A stretch of 64,000 bases of DNA from positions 496,001 to 560,000 of the forward strand of contig NZ_RXFT01000001.1 of assembly GCF_003952165.1 (NCBI RefSeq), read 5' to 3'. Under the pieces are notes generated by a model. That model saw only the letters and a program-made list of their open reading frames with translations. It was not told the origin of the DNA and did not search any database. The position numbers and the translations under genes were made by a program. Below are positions 1 to 9,360 of the stretch, piece after piece; within the stretch, counting starts at the first letter, position 1, and each line of letters starts with the position of its first letter. This stretch comes from Variovorax guangxiensis. GTDB taxonomy: Bacteria > Pseudomonadota > Gammaproteobacteria > Burkholderiales > Burkholderiaceae_C.

Positions 1-390
1 CGCGTCGAATGGGCGCTGAAGAAGGCCGCGCTGTGGACCGAAGTGCGCGACAAGCTGCAGCAAAGCGGCTCGGGCCTCTCCGGCGGCCAGCAGCAGCGCC
101 TGTGCATCGCACGCGGCATCGCGATCAAGCCCGAAGTGCTGCTGCTCGACGAGCCCTGCTCGGCGCTCGACCCGATCTCGACCGCGAAGATCGAGGAGCT
201 GATCGCCGAGCTCAAGAACGAATACACGGTGGTCATCGTGACGCACAACATGCAGCAGGCCGCCCGCTGCAGCGACTACACCGCCTACATGTACCTCGGC
301 GACCTGATCGAGTTCGGCGCTACCGAACAGATGTTCTTCAAGCCGCAGCGCAAGGAGACCGAGGACTACATCACCGGCCGTTTCGGTTGA
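1..390 (+). CDS. pstB: Phosphate ABC transporter ATP-binding protein, 3' part
   Basis: This is the C-terminal part of PstB, the cytoplasmic ATPase that powers high-affinity phosphate import through PstCA. The reading frame is open from base 1, so the start and Walker A lie upstream of the window. Visible parts are the ABC signature (LSGGQQQRL), Walker B ([12 protein letters not shown]) and the switch histidine ([10 protein letters not shown]). The end [17 protein letters not shown] is typical of PstB. It sits 19 bases before phoU in the usual pst-phoU order, and such operons are normally induced by phosphate starvation through PhoB. Confidence 0.97.
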   Translation, partial: RVEWALKKAALWTEVRDKLQQSGSGLSGGQQQRLCIARGIAIKPEVLLLDEPCSALDPISTAKIEELIAELKNEYTVVIVTHNMQQAARCSDYTAYMYLGDLIEFGATEQMFFKPQRKETEDYITGRFG

Positions 391-409
391 AGTCAAAGGA
401 GACAACAAC

Positions 410-1111
410 ATGACCGAGAAACACCTCTCCAGCCAGTTCGACAGCGAGCTCAACGGCGTTTCGTCGCGCGTGATGGAACTCGGCGGCATGGTCGAGTCGC
501 AGATCAACCAGGCCGTGTACGCGCTGTTGCAGTTCGACTCCGAAGCGGCCAACCGTGTGATGGAAACCGAGCACCGCGTCAATGCGATGGAGATCGACAT
601 CGACCGCGAGCTGTCGTCCATCATCGCGCGCCGCCAGCCGACCGCACGCGACCTGCGCCTGCTGATCGCCATCAGCAAGACCACCGCCAACCTCGAGCGC
701 GTGGGCGACGAAGCCAACAAGATCGCGCGCATGGTCAAGTCGATCATCGAGAGCGGCGCCGCCCGCCAGCTGCCCACGACCGAGCTGCGCATCGCCGCCG
801 ACCTCGCCGCGGGCCTGCTGCGCAAGGCGCTCGACGCCTTCGCCCGTCTCGACACCGCCGCGGCGCTGTCGATCTTGAAGGACGACGACCTGATCGACAA
901 GGAGTTCGACGGTTTCGTGCGCAAGCTGGTCACCTACATGATGGAAGACCCGCGCACCATCTCGGCCAGCCTGGACCTGCTGTTCCTGGCCAAGGCCATC
1001 GAACGCATCGGCGACCACGCGAAGAACATCGCCGAATTCATCATCTACATCGTCAAGGGTGCCGATGTGCGGCACACTTCGATGCAGGAAATCGAGTCCG
1101 CGCTGCAGTAA
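410..1111 (+). CDS. phoU: Phosphate signalling protein PhoU
   Basis: PhoU is a cytoplasmic helical protein that links the Pst transporter to the PhoR kinase and keeps the Pho response off when phosphate is plentiful. The 233-residue protein has the usual two repeated three-helix halves, each with a metal-binding type stretch (ERVGDEANKIARM and ERIGDHAKNIAEF). A good Shine-Dalgarno (AAAGGAG) precedes the ATG. It lies between pstB and phoB on the same strand, consistent with one transcript. Confidence 0.97.
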   Translation: MTEKHLSSQFDSELNGVSSRVMELGGMVESQINQAVYALLQFDSEAANRVMETEHRVNAMEIDIDRELSSIIARRQPTARDLRLLIAISKTTANLERVGDEANKIARMVKSIIESGAARQLPTTELRIAADLAAGLLRKALDAFARLDTAAALSILKDDDLIDKEFDGFVRKLVTYMMEDPRTISASLDLLFLAKAIERIGDHAKNIAEFIIYIVKGADVRHTSMQEIESALQ

Positions 1112-1138
1112 CGGCTGCGGCAAGACTCCCAAGAAAGC

Positions 1139-1831
1139 ATGAAGAAACCCCGAGTCCTGATCGTCGAAGACGAGTCCTCGATCGCCGAGCTGATCGCCGT
1201 CAACCTGCGCCACAACGGCTTCGAGCCGATCTGGTCGGAAGATGGCGCCGCGGCCCAGCGAGAGATCGACGCCTTCCTGCCGGATCTGATCCTGCTCGAC
1301 TGGATGCTGCCCGGCCAGAGCGGCCTGCAGCTCGCGCGCCAGTGGCGCAAGGACCCGCGCACCAAGGCCATCCCGATCCTGATGCTGACCGCGCGCGGCG
1401 ACGAACCCGACAAGGTCGCCGGCCTCGATGCCGGTGCCGACGACTACATCACCAAGCCGTTCTCCACCCAGGAGATGCTGGCCCGCATCCGCGCCGTGCT
1501 GCGCCGCCGGGCGCCGGAAGTGGTCACGGAGCGCGTCGAGATCGGTGAGCTGGCCCTCGACACCTCCACCCATCGCGTGACCTGGCAGGGTGGCGCGCTG
1601 AAGGTCGGCCCGACCGAGTTCAAGCTGCTGGCCTACCTGATGCAGCATGCCGAGCGCGTGCACAGCCGCGCGCAGCTGCTCGACAAGGTGTGGGGCGACC
1701 ACGTCTACATCGAGGAGCGCACGGTCGACGTGCACGTCAAGCGCCTGCGTGAATCGCTGGGCGCGGCGGCGCCGATGGTCGAGACCGTCCGCGGAGCGGG
1801 CTATCGCCTGACCGCCCAAGTCACGGTTTGA
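1139..1831 (+). CDS. phoB: Phosphate regulon response regulator PhoB
   Basis: This is a two-domain OmpR-family response regulator of 230 residues. The receiver domain covers about 1-120, with the acidic pocket (VEDESS), the phospho-acceptor Asp54 in LLDWMLPG and the conserved Lys in YITKPF. A winged-helix DNA-binding domain follows (about 130-228, GPTEFKLLAYLM and RTVDVHVKRLR). Phosphorylated PhoB activates Pho-box promoters, including pst. Its position between phoU and phoR identifies it as PhoB. Confidence 0.97.
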   Translation: MKKPRVLIVEDESSIAELIAVNLRHNGFEPIWSEDGAAAQREIDAFLPDLILLDWMLPGQSGLQLARQWRKDPRTKAIPILMLTARGDEPDKVAGLDAGADDYITKPFSTQEMLARIRAVLRRRAPEVVTERVEIGELALDTSTHRVTWQGGALKVGPTEFKLLAYLMQHAERVHSRAQLLDKVWGDHVYIEERTVDVHVKRLRESLGAAAPMVETVRGAGYRLTAQVTV

Positions 1832-1852
1832 GCGCCGTGGCTTCCTTTGGCC

Positions 1853-1874
1853 GCGGGCGCGGATAATCGCCCGC
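1853..1874 (+). other. GC-rich hairpin directly before the phoR start codon
   Basis: A perfect 7-bp inverted repeat (GCGGGCG at 1853-1859, CGCCCGC at 1868-1874) with an 8-base loop ends one base before the phoR ATG at 1876. No Shine-Dalgarno sequence is visible there. Such a fold could reduce phoR translation relative to phoB; that role is inferred only. Confidence 0.4.
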
Positions 1875-1875
1875 C

Positions 1876-3213
1876 ATGCCTTTCCGCATTGCTACTTTTT
1901 TAATAGCGTCCCTTGCAGTAGGAGCGGGCGCTGTTGCCATTTTTGGCTGGAAGTTCGGCTGGCTGGGGGCGTGGCTTGGTTCCGTGCTCTGGCTGGCGCT
2001 GGATGCATGGCGCGCCGATCGGCTGCTGCGCATCCTGCGCAACGACGCCGCCGGCCTGCCGTCTCGCTGGCCGGGTGTCTGGGGCGAACTCGCCGAGCGC
2101 ATCCGCAAGCTGCTGCGCGACCGCGAGCAGCAGACCCGGCAGGCCGAAGACCGCCTGCAGGAGTTCCTCGCAGCCATCCAGGCATCGCCCAACGGCGTGG
2201 TGCTGCTCGACGAGCAGGGCCGCATCGAATGGTGCAACCAGACGGCGGCCAGCCAGTTCGGAATCGATGCCGAGCGCGACCTGGCGCAGCATCTGGCGAA
2301 TCTGGTGCGCGATCCCGCTTTCGTCGCATACCTCGCGTCCTGGAACTACAGCCGCGACGTCGTCATCGACGGCCCGGGGCTGGGGCATGGGCACCAGCGC
2401 AGCCATCCGGTCAGGCTCTCCGTGCAGGTGCACCCCTATGCCGGCAATCGCCGCATGCTGCTCACGCGCGACATCACCGCGCTCGAGCAGGCCGAGGCGA
2501 TGCGCCGCGATTTCGTGGCGAACGTGTCGCACGAGATCCGCACGCCGCTGACGGTGCTGGCGGGCTTCGTCGAGACCCTGCAGAACCTGCCACTCGATGC
2601 GGACGAGCGCGCGCGCTATCTGTCGCTGATGGGGCAGCAGTCGCATCGCATGGAGACGCTGGTGAACGACCTGCTGACGCTGTCGCGCCTCGAAGGCAGC
2701 GCGCCGCCGTCCGGCAGCCAGTGGATCCGCATCCGCGCGCTGTTCGCGCAGTGCGAGGACGAGGGGCGCGGACTGTCGGAACGGCTGACGCCCAAGGGGC
2801 ACCAGTTGTCGTTCGTCGTGGATGCCGAGTCGGAAGTGTCGGGCGCGCCGACCGAACTGCAGAGCGCGATGTCGAACCTGCTGAGCAACGCCATCCGCTA
2901 CACGCCCGGCGGCGGCGAGGTGGCTGTGAGCTGGAAGGTGCTGCCCGACGGGCGCGGCGAATACGCCGTGAAAGACACCGGCCCAGGCATTGCCGCGGAG
3001 CACATCCCGCGGCTGACCGAGCGCTTCTATCGCATCGACCGCAGCCGCTCCCGCGAAACCGGCGGCACCGGGCTGGGGCTGGCGATCGTCAAGCACATCG
3101 CCCAGCGGCACGGCGCGGAGCTGCGCATCGAAAGTACGGTGGGCAAGGGCTCCCGCTTTGCGCTGGTGTTCCCGGCGGCACGTGTGCGGGAAGCACGCGT
3201 GATGGCGAAGTAG
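1876..3213 (+). CDS. phoR: Phosphate regulon sensor histidine kinase PhoR
   Basis: PhoR is the inner-membrane kinase that phosphorylates PhoB under phosphate limitation. The 445-residue protein starts with two hydrophobic segments (about 5-50), then a PAS-like domain (about 95-190, IQASPNGVVLLDEQG), the H-box (FVANVSHEIRTPL) and a HATPase domain with N box (LLSNAIRYTP), DTGPGIA and TGGTGLGLAIVKH. The topology and the position after phoB fit PhoR. The first 20 codons are unusually AT-rich, and a hairpin sits just upstream of the ATG. Confidence 0.96.
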   Translation: MPFRIATFLIASLAVGAGAVAIFGWKFGWLGAWLGSVLWLALDAWRADRLLRILRNDAAGLPSRWPGVWGELAERIRKLLRDREQQTRQAEDRLQEFLAAIQASPNGVVLLDEQGRIEWCNQTAASQFGIDAERDLAQHLANLVRDPAFVAYLASWNYSRDVVIDGPGLGHGHQRSHPVRLSVQVHPYAGNRRMLLTRDITALEQAEAMRRDFVANVSHEIRTPLTVLAGFVETLQNLPLDADERARYLSLMGQQSHRMETLVNDLLTLSRLEGSAPPSGSQWIRIRALFAQCEDEGRGLSERLTPKGHQLSFVVDAESEVSGAPTELQSAMSNLLSNAIRYTPGGGEVAVSWKVLPDGRGEYAVKDTGPGIAAEHIPRLTERFYRIDRSRSRETGGTGLGLAIVKHIAQRHGAELRIESTVGKGSRFALVFPAARVREARVMAK

Positions 3214-3225
3214 GCCTTCGGGCCT
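3212..3225 (+). terminator. Possible weak terminator after phoR
   Basis: AGGCC-TTCG-GGCCT forms a 5-bp stem with a UUCG-type tetraloop overlapping the phoR stop. No uninterrupted T run follows, so it may only stabilise the 3' end or act with Rho. The convergent MATE gene ends at 3242. Confidence 0.35.
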
Positions 3226-3241
3226 CGTCTCCTTAGTCTCT

Positions 3242-4585
3242 TTATCTTGCGCGCTGACCCATCGTCCAGCGCAGCAGCACGCCGAACAGCAGGGCGGTCA
3301 GGGCCAGAGCCGCGGCGCTCATGATCCAGAACGCCAGGGGCGACTGCATGGCTGCCCAAGGCCCAAGGCCGCGGTATGCGAGCAGATAGCTGCCACCCAG
3401 GCCCACTCCCCACAGCATCGTGCAGTAGATGACCAGCGGCGCCAGCGTGACCCGGTAGCAGCGCAGCACGAACACGCAGAAGGTCTGTACCGCGTCGGCG
3501 ACGTGGTATGCAGCCACCGCCAGCAGCAGCGCGCCCGCCATCGCGATCACGGCGGGGTTGTCGGAGTACACATTGGCGAGCTGGTCGCGCAGCAAGGCCA
3601 TGGCCGCGGCATAGAAGAGCGCGCACAGGGCCGTCAGCTCGAAGCCCAGGCGACAGGCGTGCCGCGCCTTGGCTGCGTCACCGGCACCGAGCCAGAAACT
3701 CACGCGGGCGCTGGTCGCGATGCCCAGGGACAGCGGCGTCATGTAGGCCACGGCCAGCAGGTTCGATGCGATCTGGTGCGAGGCCGCAGCGGCGGTGCCG
3801 AGGCGGGCGATGAAGAGGGCCATCAGCGTGAACGACGTGACTTCGACCAGCACCGCCAGCCCGCCCGGCACGCCGAGCCGGGCGAACTTGCGGATCTGCT
3901 GCCAGTCGGGCGCCTCGATGCGCTTCCAGAGTCCGTAGTCGGCATAGAAAGGCTGCTTGCGCAGCAGCCAGATGGCGCAGCCGAGCATGGTCCAGTTCAC
4001 GCACAGCGTGGCCCAGCCGCAGCCCACGAGGCCCATGGCCGGCAGGCCCGCGCCGCCGAAGGTGAACCAGATCGACAGGGGCAGCTTCACCAGCAGCGAG
4101 CCCAGTTGCAGCCACGTCACGAGCTGGGGCCTGCCCAGGCTCTGGTTCAGCGTGCTGAACAGGCGGAAGAGCAGGGCGGGCGCCAAGGCGAAAGCCAGCA
4201 CGGCAAGGTAGGCCTCGACCTCGCCGCGCATCTCCGCGGGCACCTGGGTCCACTGCAGGACCGAGCCCGGCAGCAGCAGGATCGTCATGCCGACCACGAT
4301 GGCGATGGCCGCAAGGTACAGCGATTGCCGCACAGAACGCCCCATCTCGCTGCCGCGCCCGCCGCCGTGCAGCTCGGCCCAGACCGGCAAAAGCGCCTGC
4401 AGAACGCCCATCAGCGACACGTAGACGCTCACGAAGACCGCGGCGCCGACCGACAGCGCAGCCAACGCGTGCTCGGAGTAGCGGCCCGCGATGATGGTGT
4501 CGGTCACGCCGAAGGCCATCACGGCCAATTGGCCGACGAGTACCGTGCCCGCGTGCCGCGCGATCAGAGCCCGCTCGCTCCTCAC
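3242..4585 (-). CDS. MATE-family efflux transporter
   Basis: This 447-residue polytopic inner-membrane protein has the 12-helix, two-half architecture of MATE (NorM/DinF-type) exporters, which move organic cations or drugs out in exchange for Na+ or H+. The N terminus (HAGTVLVGQLAVMAFGVTDT) carries the usual first-helix pattern with the conserved polar and Asp residues. The start is GTG, inside a GTGA overlap with the stop of the upstream membrane protein gene, so the two are probably translationally coupled. The substrate cannot be told from sequence. Confidence 0.9.
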   Translation of the reverse strand: MRSERALIARHAGTVLVGQLAVMAFGVTDTIIAGRYSEHALAALSVGAAVFVSVYVSLMGVLQALLPVWAELHGGGRGSEMGRSVRQSLYLAAIAIVVGMTILLLPGSVLQWTQVPAEMRGEVEAYLAVLAFALAPALLFRLFSTLNQSLGRPQLVTWLQLGSLLVKLPLSIWFTFGGAGLPAMGLVGCGWATLCVNWTMLGCAIWLLRKQPFYADYGLWKRIEAPDWQQIRKFARLGVPGGLAVLVEVTSFTLMALFIARLGTAAAASHQIASNLLAVAYMTPLSLGIATSARVSFWLGAGDAAKARHACRLGFELTALCALFYAAAMALLRDQLANVYSDNPAVIAMAGALLLAVAAYHVADAVQTFCVFVLRCYRVTLAPLVIYCTMLWGVGLGGSYLLAYRGLGPWAAMQSPLAFWIMSAAALALTALLFGVLLRWTMGQRAR

Positions 4586-6321
4586 TGCGGCGTGATCTTC
4601 TGGTAGAGCAGGAGGTCGTCAGCGGCGCTGCTCGGTCGGCGCAGCGTGCCGGCGAAGCGCCACTGGTCGAACGGAATGATGGTGTGCAGGCGCTCGATCG
4701 TGTCAGGGCTGACCAGCAGCCACGGGCAGTCGGTGCCCAGCAGCAGCGGCTGCACGTTGAAGTTGCCGTGATGGCGCAGTGCCGCAATGTGCGGACGGCT
4801 CAGTGCCAGTTCCGCGATGCAGCGCGGCTGGCCCACGCGTTCGGCTACGGCGCGGATCTGCGGGACGTAGCTGCGCGCATAGTCGATCGGCGGCAGCCAC
4901 AGGGTCATCAGCAGCATCCAGCACAGGGCCGTGCCGCCGGCCGGCAGCACCAGCGTCTTCCAGAGGGCGGCGCGGTGCCGTCCCGTGCGCCAGCGCACCA
5001 GCCAGCACCAGGCAATGGTCGCTGCCACGGCGAGGACCACGGCAATGGGCGAGAACTCGGGCACGAAGCCAGGCACCAGTCGCGCGACGCTGGCTGCGGG
5101 CTTGGGCGGCACGCCCGTCTGCATGGCGATCCAGTAGATCCAGCCCAGTACGGCGAGACCGCTGAAGAACAGCACGTTGAACCAGTCGATCAGCGCCGAG
5201 GCGCTGCGCCGGAAGGTGGGCAGGGCGAATGCCGCGAGCGTGGCGAAGGCGGGCAGGGCCAGCAGCAGCGAACGGTCGGAGTAGTCGGTGCTCCAGGTGG
5301 CGGCCAGCGGCACCAGCGCGAACCAGAAAGGCAGGGCGACATGGCGCGCCGTGAGCTGTCGCCGCCAGCGCCAGAGCGTCCAGATGGCCAGCGGCCAGAC
5401 CGGCCAGGTGAACCAGACCAGCAGCTTGGCCTGGCTGCGCACGTCGCCCAGCAGGGTGTTGCCGATCACGGTGATCTTCCAGGTCGGCAGCTTCAGGCTG
5501 AACACCAGCACCGCCGCCAGCGCGGTGATGCCGATCATCGTGAACAGCGCAGCCCGCGTGTAGCCGGGGCCGCTGCTTTCGTCGTCGACGAAGTCTTCGC
5601 TGGCGGATTGCGCGGCGAGCCGGCGTTCGTAGGCGACGTAGAGCACGCTGCCGATGGCCAGTGCGAGCCCGACCGTGGGTGCACCGCTCAACGTGATGCC
5701 GATGGTGCCGACCGCCAATGCGATCACCGGGCCGTTGCGGCGATAGGGCAGCGCGGCCACGCCATAGAAAAGATGCGAGGCGAAGAAGAGTTGGGCCAGC
5801 GCGGGCGTGGTTTCGTGGCCGAGTTGGGCGAGGCCGAGGCAGGCGATCAGTGCCAGCAGGCCGCCGTCGGCGATGGCGCGCGCGTAATCGGTAGGCCGGG
5901 CCTCGCCGCCGAAGGCAAAGGCCACGGGCTGGGCGCGCGCGGTGCGGGCCAGGTAATAGACGGCGTACCAGGTGGCCGTGAAGGTGCCCCAGAGCAGGAA
6001 TGCGAACGCGACGCGAACGGCCAGGTCCGGGTTGATCCATGCGGGGGCGATCTTGATGGCCAGGGCGCCGATCCAGTACGGAATCAGCGCTGGTGTTTCC
6101 GGTCGCAGGCCCAGCAGCATCGGATCGAACCAGCGCGCGATGCCCTCGGTGCTGCGGGCCAGCTCGGCCATGTAGCCGAAGGCCGTGATGTCCGCGCTCT
6201 TCCAGGGGCCCCGGCCGACCAGCCCCGGCAGCAAGTAAGCCGCACAGAGCAGCAGCAATGCGATGCGCGGCAGCCGGCGCACGGCGCTCTGGGCAACGAT
6301 CGCGGGGGTGGGCTGGTTCAA
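4582..6321 (-). CDS. ArnT/GT39-like multi-pass membrane protein
   Basis: This is a 579-residue protein with about a dozen hydrophobic segments and a soluble C-terminal tail (about 480-579). Overall shape resembles GT-C glycosyltransferases of the ArnT/PMT type, which move sugars from polyprenyl phosphate onto lipid A or protein at the periplasmic face. The first loop (GRGPWKSADITAFGYMAELA) sits where ArnT has its acidic catalytic pair, but the match is partial, so activity is uncertain. It overlaps the MATE gene by 4 bases. Confidence 0.7.
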   Translation of the reverse strand: MNQPTPAIVAQSAVRRLPRIALLLLCAAYLLPGLVGRGPWKSADITAFGYMAELARSTEGIARWFDPMLLGLRPETPALIPYWIGALAIKIAPAWINPDLAVRVAFAFLLWGTFTATWYAVYYLARTARAQPVAFAFGGEARPTDYARAIADGGLLALIACLGLAQLGHETTPALAQLFFASHLFYGVAALPYRRNGPVIALAVGTIGITLSGAPTVGLALAIGSVLYVAYERRLAAQSASEDFVDDESSGPGYTRAALFTMIGITALAAVLVFSLKLPTWKITVIGNTLLGDVRSQAKLLVWFTWPVWPLAIWTLWRWRRQLTARHVALPFWFALVPLAATWSTDYSDRSLLLALPAFATLAAFALPTFRRSASALIDWFNVLFFSGLAVLGWIYWIAMQTGVPPKPAASVARLVPGFVPEFSPIAVVLAVAATIAWCWLVRWRTGRHRAALWKTLVLPAGGTALCWMLLMTLWLPPIDYARSYVPQIRAVAERVGQPRCIAELALSRPHIAALRHHGNFNVQPLLLGTDCPWLLVSPDTIERLHTIIPFDQWRFAGTLRRPSSAADDLLLYQKITPQ

Positions 6322-6349
6322 GTGGCGGGAAGAGGCAGGATTGGGAAAG

Positions 6350-6380
6350 AAAAAGGGCAGCGCGGTAAACCGGGCTGCCC
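6350..6380 (-). terminator. Rho-independent terminator of rpmE2
   Basis: Read on the minus strand, GGGCAGC and GCTGCCC form a 7-bp stem extended by an inner CGGT/ACCG pairing, followed directly by TTTTTC. It lies 20 bases past the rpmE2 stop and before the ArnT-like gene. Confidence 0.85.
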
Positions 6381-6400
6381 TCGACGCAAAAGCGCGTACC

Positions 6401-6670
6401 TTACTTCGAGGCGGCGCCGGTGGTCTTGCCGAAGCGGTTGCGGAACTTCTCGACGCGGCCGCCCATGTTGTCGACCGACTTCTGCGTGCCGGTGTAGAAC
6501 GGGTGCGATTCGCTCGTGGTGTCGAGCTTGAACAGCGGCAGTTCGCGACCGTCGTCGGTCGTGCCCATTTCCTTGGTGTTCGCGCACGAACGGGTCACGA
6601 ACTTGAAGCCGTTCGACATGTCGACGAACAGGACTTCGCGGTAATTCGGGTGGATGCCTTCTTTTGCCAT
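6401..6670 (-). CDS. rpmE2: Ribosomal protein bL31, type B
   Basis: An 89-residue L31 protein of the large ribosomal subunit. It lacks the CXXC zinc motif of type A and has the type B features ([35 protein letters not shown]). Type B paralogues usually replace the zinc form under zinc limitation, although in many betaproteobacteria this is the only L31. The ATG follows AAAGGAAACACC, a good ribosome binding site. It is transcribed alone and has its own terminator. Confidence 0.95.
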   Translation of the reverse strand: MAKEGIHPNYREVLFVDMSNGFKFVTRSCANTKEMGTTDDGRELPLFKLDTTSESHPFYTGTQKSVDNMGGRVEKFRNRFGKTTGAASK

Positions 6671-6853
6671 GGTGTTTCCTTTTGCGCTTTTGGAATCAAT
6701 GCGCGGTCGATGCGAGAGCCACCAGCGTGCCTAGAGTGGCGCGCTGCCTCGGAGGAAACCCGAGGAGCCAGGCGAAGCTGCCTGACCGCACTTTTCGCGA
6801 AGCCAGCGATTATCGCATACTGCCCCATTTTCGAGCAAACCGAAGGCTCCCCA

Positions 6854-7912
6854 ATGACTTCCACACCCTTGCGCGCGGGCCTCGTCGGCTACGGATTTGC
6901 CGGCCAGGCCTTCCACGCGCCCGTTCTTTCGGCCGTTCCGGGGCTGGAACTGGCAGCCGTGGCCAGTTCGCAGCCCCACAAGGTACATGCCGACTGGCCC
7001 GGCGTGGCGGTGGTGCCGGACGTGGCCGCCCTCGTGGCCCGTTCGGACATCGACCTGATCGTGGTCGCCACGCCCAACGCCCAGCACCATCCGGTCGCCA
7101 AGGCGGCGCTGGAGGCCGGCAAGCACGTGGTGGTCGACAAGCCCTTCACACTCGACGTGGTCGAGGCGAGGGAGCTCGAGCTGTTGTCAAAGCGCAACGA
7201 TCGGCTTCTCGCGGTCTACCAGAACCGTCGCTTCGACTCCGATTACCTGACTCTCAAGGATGTCCTTGCGTCCGGCGAACTGGGCCGCCCCGTGTACCTG
7301 GAGTCCCATTTCGACCGCTTCCGTCCCGAAGTGAAGGAGCGCTGGCGCGAACAGGCAGTGCCCGGCTCCGGCCTCTGGGTCGACCTGGGCTCCCATCTGG
7401 TCGATCAGGCGGTGCAGCTTTTCGGCCGTCCCGACACGATCCAGCTCGACACTGCCGTGCTGCGCGACGGCGCCGTGGTCGAGGACTACTTCCATGCCGT
7501 GCTGCGATACGAGTCCGGGCCGCACGCACCGCTGCGCGTGGTGCTTCATTCGACGTCGCTGGCGGCTCATGCGGCGCCGCGCTACATCGTCCACGGCACG
7601 CTCGGAAGCTACGTCAAGCATGGCGTCGATACCCAGGAAGACGCGCTGCGCGCCGGACAGCGGCCGCCCGCCGTAGGGTGGGGCGACGATCCGCTGGACG
7701 GACAGCTTTCGCTGGCCGGACCCGGTGGGATCTTCACCAAGCGGAGCATTCCCACGCGGGCCGGCAACTACGTCGACTACTACGCCGCGGTTCGCGATGC
7801 CATCCTGGGTCACGGACCCAATCCGGTACCACCCGATCAGGCTGTCGCACTGATGGAGCTGCTCGACCTCGGCCGCCAAAGCGCCTTGGAGGGCCGAGCG
7901 ATTCGCACATGA
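6854..7912 (+). CDS. Gfo/Idh/MocA-family oxidoreductase
   Basis: A 352-residue NAD(P)-dependent sugar or inositol dehydrogenase-like enzyme. The N-terminal Rossmann fold has GLVGYGFAGQAFHAPV, and the conserved lysine lies in VVVDKPFTLDV. The C-terminal alpha/beta domain has the WVDLGSHLVDQA region with the usual catalytic-type Asp and His. It resembles the YhhX/YdgJ branch, whose substrates are poorly known. The frame is open further upstream, but ATG 6854 matches the start of the fold. It is divergent from rpmE2 with 183 bases between. Confidence 0.9.
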   Translation: MTSTPLRAGLVGYGFAGQAFHAPVLSAVPGLELAAVASSQPHKVHADWPGVAVVPDVAALVARSDIDLIVVATPNAQHHPVAKAALEAGKHVVVDKPFTLDVVEARELELLSKRNDRLLAVYQNRRFDSDYLTLKDVLASGELGRPVYLESHFDRFRPEVKERWREQAVPGSGLWVDLGSHLVDQAVQLFGRPDTIQLDTAVLRDGAVVEDYFHAVLRYESGPHAPLRVVLHSTSLAAHAAPRYIVHGTLGSYVKHGVDTQEDALRAGQRPPAVGWGDDPLDGQLSLAGPGGIFTKRSIPTRAGNYVDYYAAVRDAILGHGPNPVPPDQAVALMELLDLGRQSALEGRAIRT

Positions 7913-7937
7913 AAAATGCCCGCACAAGGCGGGCATT
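7911..7937 (-). terminator. Terminator downstream of rho
   Basis: The 9-bp inverted repeat AATGCCCGC/GCGGGCATT (7915-7923 and 7929-7937) is followed by a T run on the minus strand (7916-7912). It would stop transcription coming from rho and overlaps the stop of the convergent oxidoreductase gene; it may also act weakly on the plus strand. Confidence 0.7.
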
Positions 7938-7946
7938 CATTCGTGG

Positions 7947-8034
7947 GGTGCCACTGATCCGGCTTTGCCGGTCAGTAGGCACCGCCCCCGGTAGGGGGTA
8001 GGCGTAGCGACACGAAGTGCGCGCAGCCTGGGGG
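7947..8034 (-). repeat. Dispersed structured repeat, copy A
   Basis: Copy A of an 88-bp element also found at 17276 and 63022. Read on the minus strand it begins CCCCCAGGCTGCGCGCACTT and holds a small hairpin around CACTTCGTG, a CCCCC-TACC-GGGGG hairpin, and a long stem (GGTGCC...GGCACC around CCGGC-AAA-GCCGG). It lies between the convergent oxidoreductase and rho genes, oriented with rho. Confidence 0.9.
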
Positions 8035-8044
8035 CAAGCAACAG

Positions 8045-9310
8045 CTACCCGCCGCGACGCATCATGTCGAAGAACTCGACATTGGTCTTCGTCGCCTTCA
8101 TGTTCTTGAGCATCAGCTCCATCGACTCGATCTCGTCCATGTTGTACATGAGCTGGCGCAGGATGCGGGTCTTCTGCAGGATCTCAGGGGCCAGCAGCAG
8201 TTCTTCGCGACGGGTGCCGCTGCGGTTGAGCTGGATCGAGGGGAACACGCGCTTTTCGTACAGGCGGCGGTCGAGGTGGATTTCGGAGTTGCCGGTGCCC
8301 TTGAACTCTTCGAAGATCACTTCGTCCATGCGGCTGCCGGTGTCGATCAGCGCGGTGCCGATGATGGTCAGCGAGCCGCCTTCCTCGACGTTGCGCGCGG
8401 CGCCCAGGAAGCGCTTGGGGCGCTGCAGCGCGTTGGAGTCGACACCGCCGGTCAGCACCTTGCCCGACGAGGGCACGACGTTGTTGTAGGCGCGGGCGAG
8501 GCGGGTGATGGAGTCGAGCAGGATCACCACGTCCTTCTTGAGCTCGACCAGGCGCTTGGCGCGCTCGATCACCATTTCAGCCACATGCACGTGGCGCGCG
8601 GCAGGCTCGTCGAAGGTCGAGGCAATGACCTCGCCCTTCACCGTGCGCTGCATTTCGGTCACTTCTTCAGGGCGCTCGTCGACGAGCAGCACCATCATGT
8701 GGACGTCGGGGTAGTTGGCGCTGATGGCGTGGGCGATGTGCTGCATCATCACCGTCTTGCCGCTCTTGGGCGGCGCCACGAGCAGGGCGCGCTGGCCTTT
8801 GCCGATGGGGGCGATGATGTCGATGATGCGGCCCGTGATGTTCTCGTCGCCCTTGATGCCGTCGCGCTCGAGCTTCATCTGCTCCTTGGGGAACAGCGGC
8901 GTCAGGTTTTCGAACATCACCTTGTGCTTGTTCTGCTCCGGCGGGCCGTTGTTGACCTTGTCGAGCTTGGTCAGCGCGAAATAGCGCTCGCCGTCCTTGG
9001 GCGTGCGCACCTCGCCTTCGATCATGTCGCCGGTGTGCAGGTTGAAGCGGCGCACCTGGCTGGGCGAGATGTAGATGTCGTCCGTGCTGGCCGTGAAGCT
9101 GGTGTCGGGGCTGCGCAGGAAGCCGAAGCCGTCGGGCAGTATTTCGAGCACGCCATCGGCGAAGACCTGTTCGCCGGCCTTGGCGCGCTTCTTGATGATC
9201 GCGAACATCAGCTCCTGCTTGCGCATGCGGCCGACGTTTTCGATCTCAAGCGCTTCAGCCTGCTTGAGGACTTCAGACACGTGGAGTGCCTTGAGTTCGT
9301 TTAAGTGCAT
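8045..9310 (-). CDS. rho: Transcription termination factor Rho
   Basis: Rho is the hexameric RNA-dependent ATPase and helicase that ends transcription. The 421-residue protein has the N-terminal Rho domain ([19 protein letters not shown]), the cold-shock-like RNA-binding domain ([12 protein letters not shown], about 60-70), Walker A ([12 protein letters not shown]), Walker B ([16 protein letters not shown]) and the R-loop region ([14 protein letters not shown]). Length and motifs are standard. It lies downstream of trxA, as in E. coli, with its own leader of about 140 bases after the trxA terminator. Confidence 0.98.
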   Translation of the reverse strand: MHLNELKALHVSEVLKQAEALEIENVGRMRKQELMFAIIKKRAKAGEQVFADGVLEILPDGFGFLRSPDTSFTASTDDIYISPSQVRRFNLHTGDMIEGEVRTPKDGERYFALTKLDKVNNGPPEQNKHKVMFENLTPLFPKEQMKLERDGIKGDENITGRIIDIIAPIGKGQRALLVAPPKSGKTVMMQHIAHAISANYPDVHMMVLLVDERPEEVTEMQRTVKGEVIASTFDEPAARHVHVAEMVIERAKRLVELKKDVVILLDSITRLARAYNNVVPSSGKVLTGGVDSNALQRPKRFLGAARNVEEGGSLTIIGTALIDTGSRMDEVIFEEFKGTGNSEIHLDRRLYEKRVFPSIQLNRSGTRREELLLAPEILQKTRILRQLMYNMDEIESMELMLKNMKATKTNVEFFDMMRRGG

Positions 9311-9360
9311 GGAATGACCCCTCGCGGGGTAATCGAACTGGAAACGGGGGGAGGTTGAAC

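Noticed and set aside
6747..6765. CCTCGG/CCGAGG hairpin before rpmE2 as an L31 leader
   Set aside because: Known L31 leaders are from other groups, and this short stem has no second supporting feature.
6263..6853. In-frame upstream extension of the oxidoreductase
   Set aside because: It would run through the terminator and the whole rpmE2 gene on the opposite strand. The Rossmann fold begins at ATG 6854.
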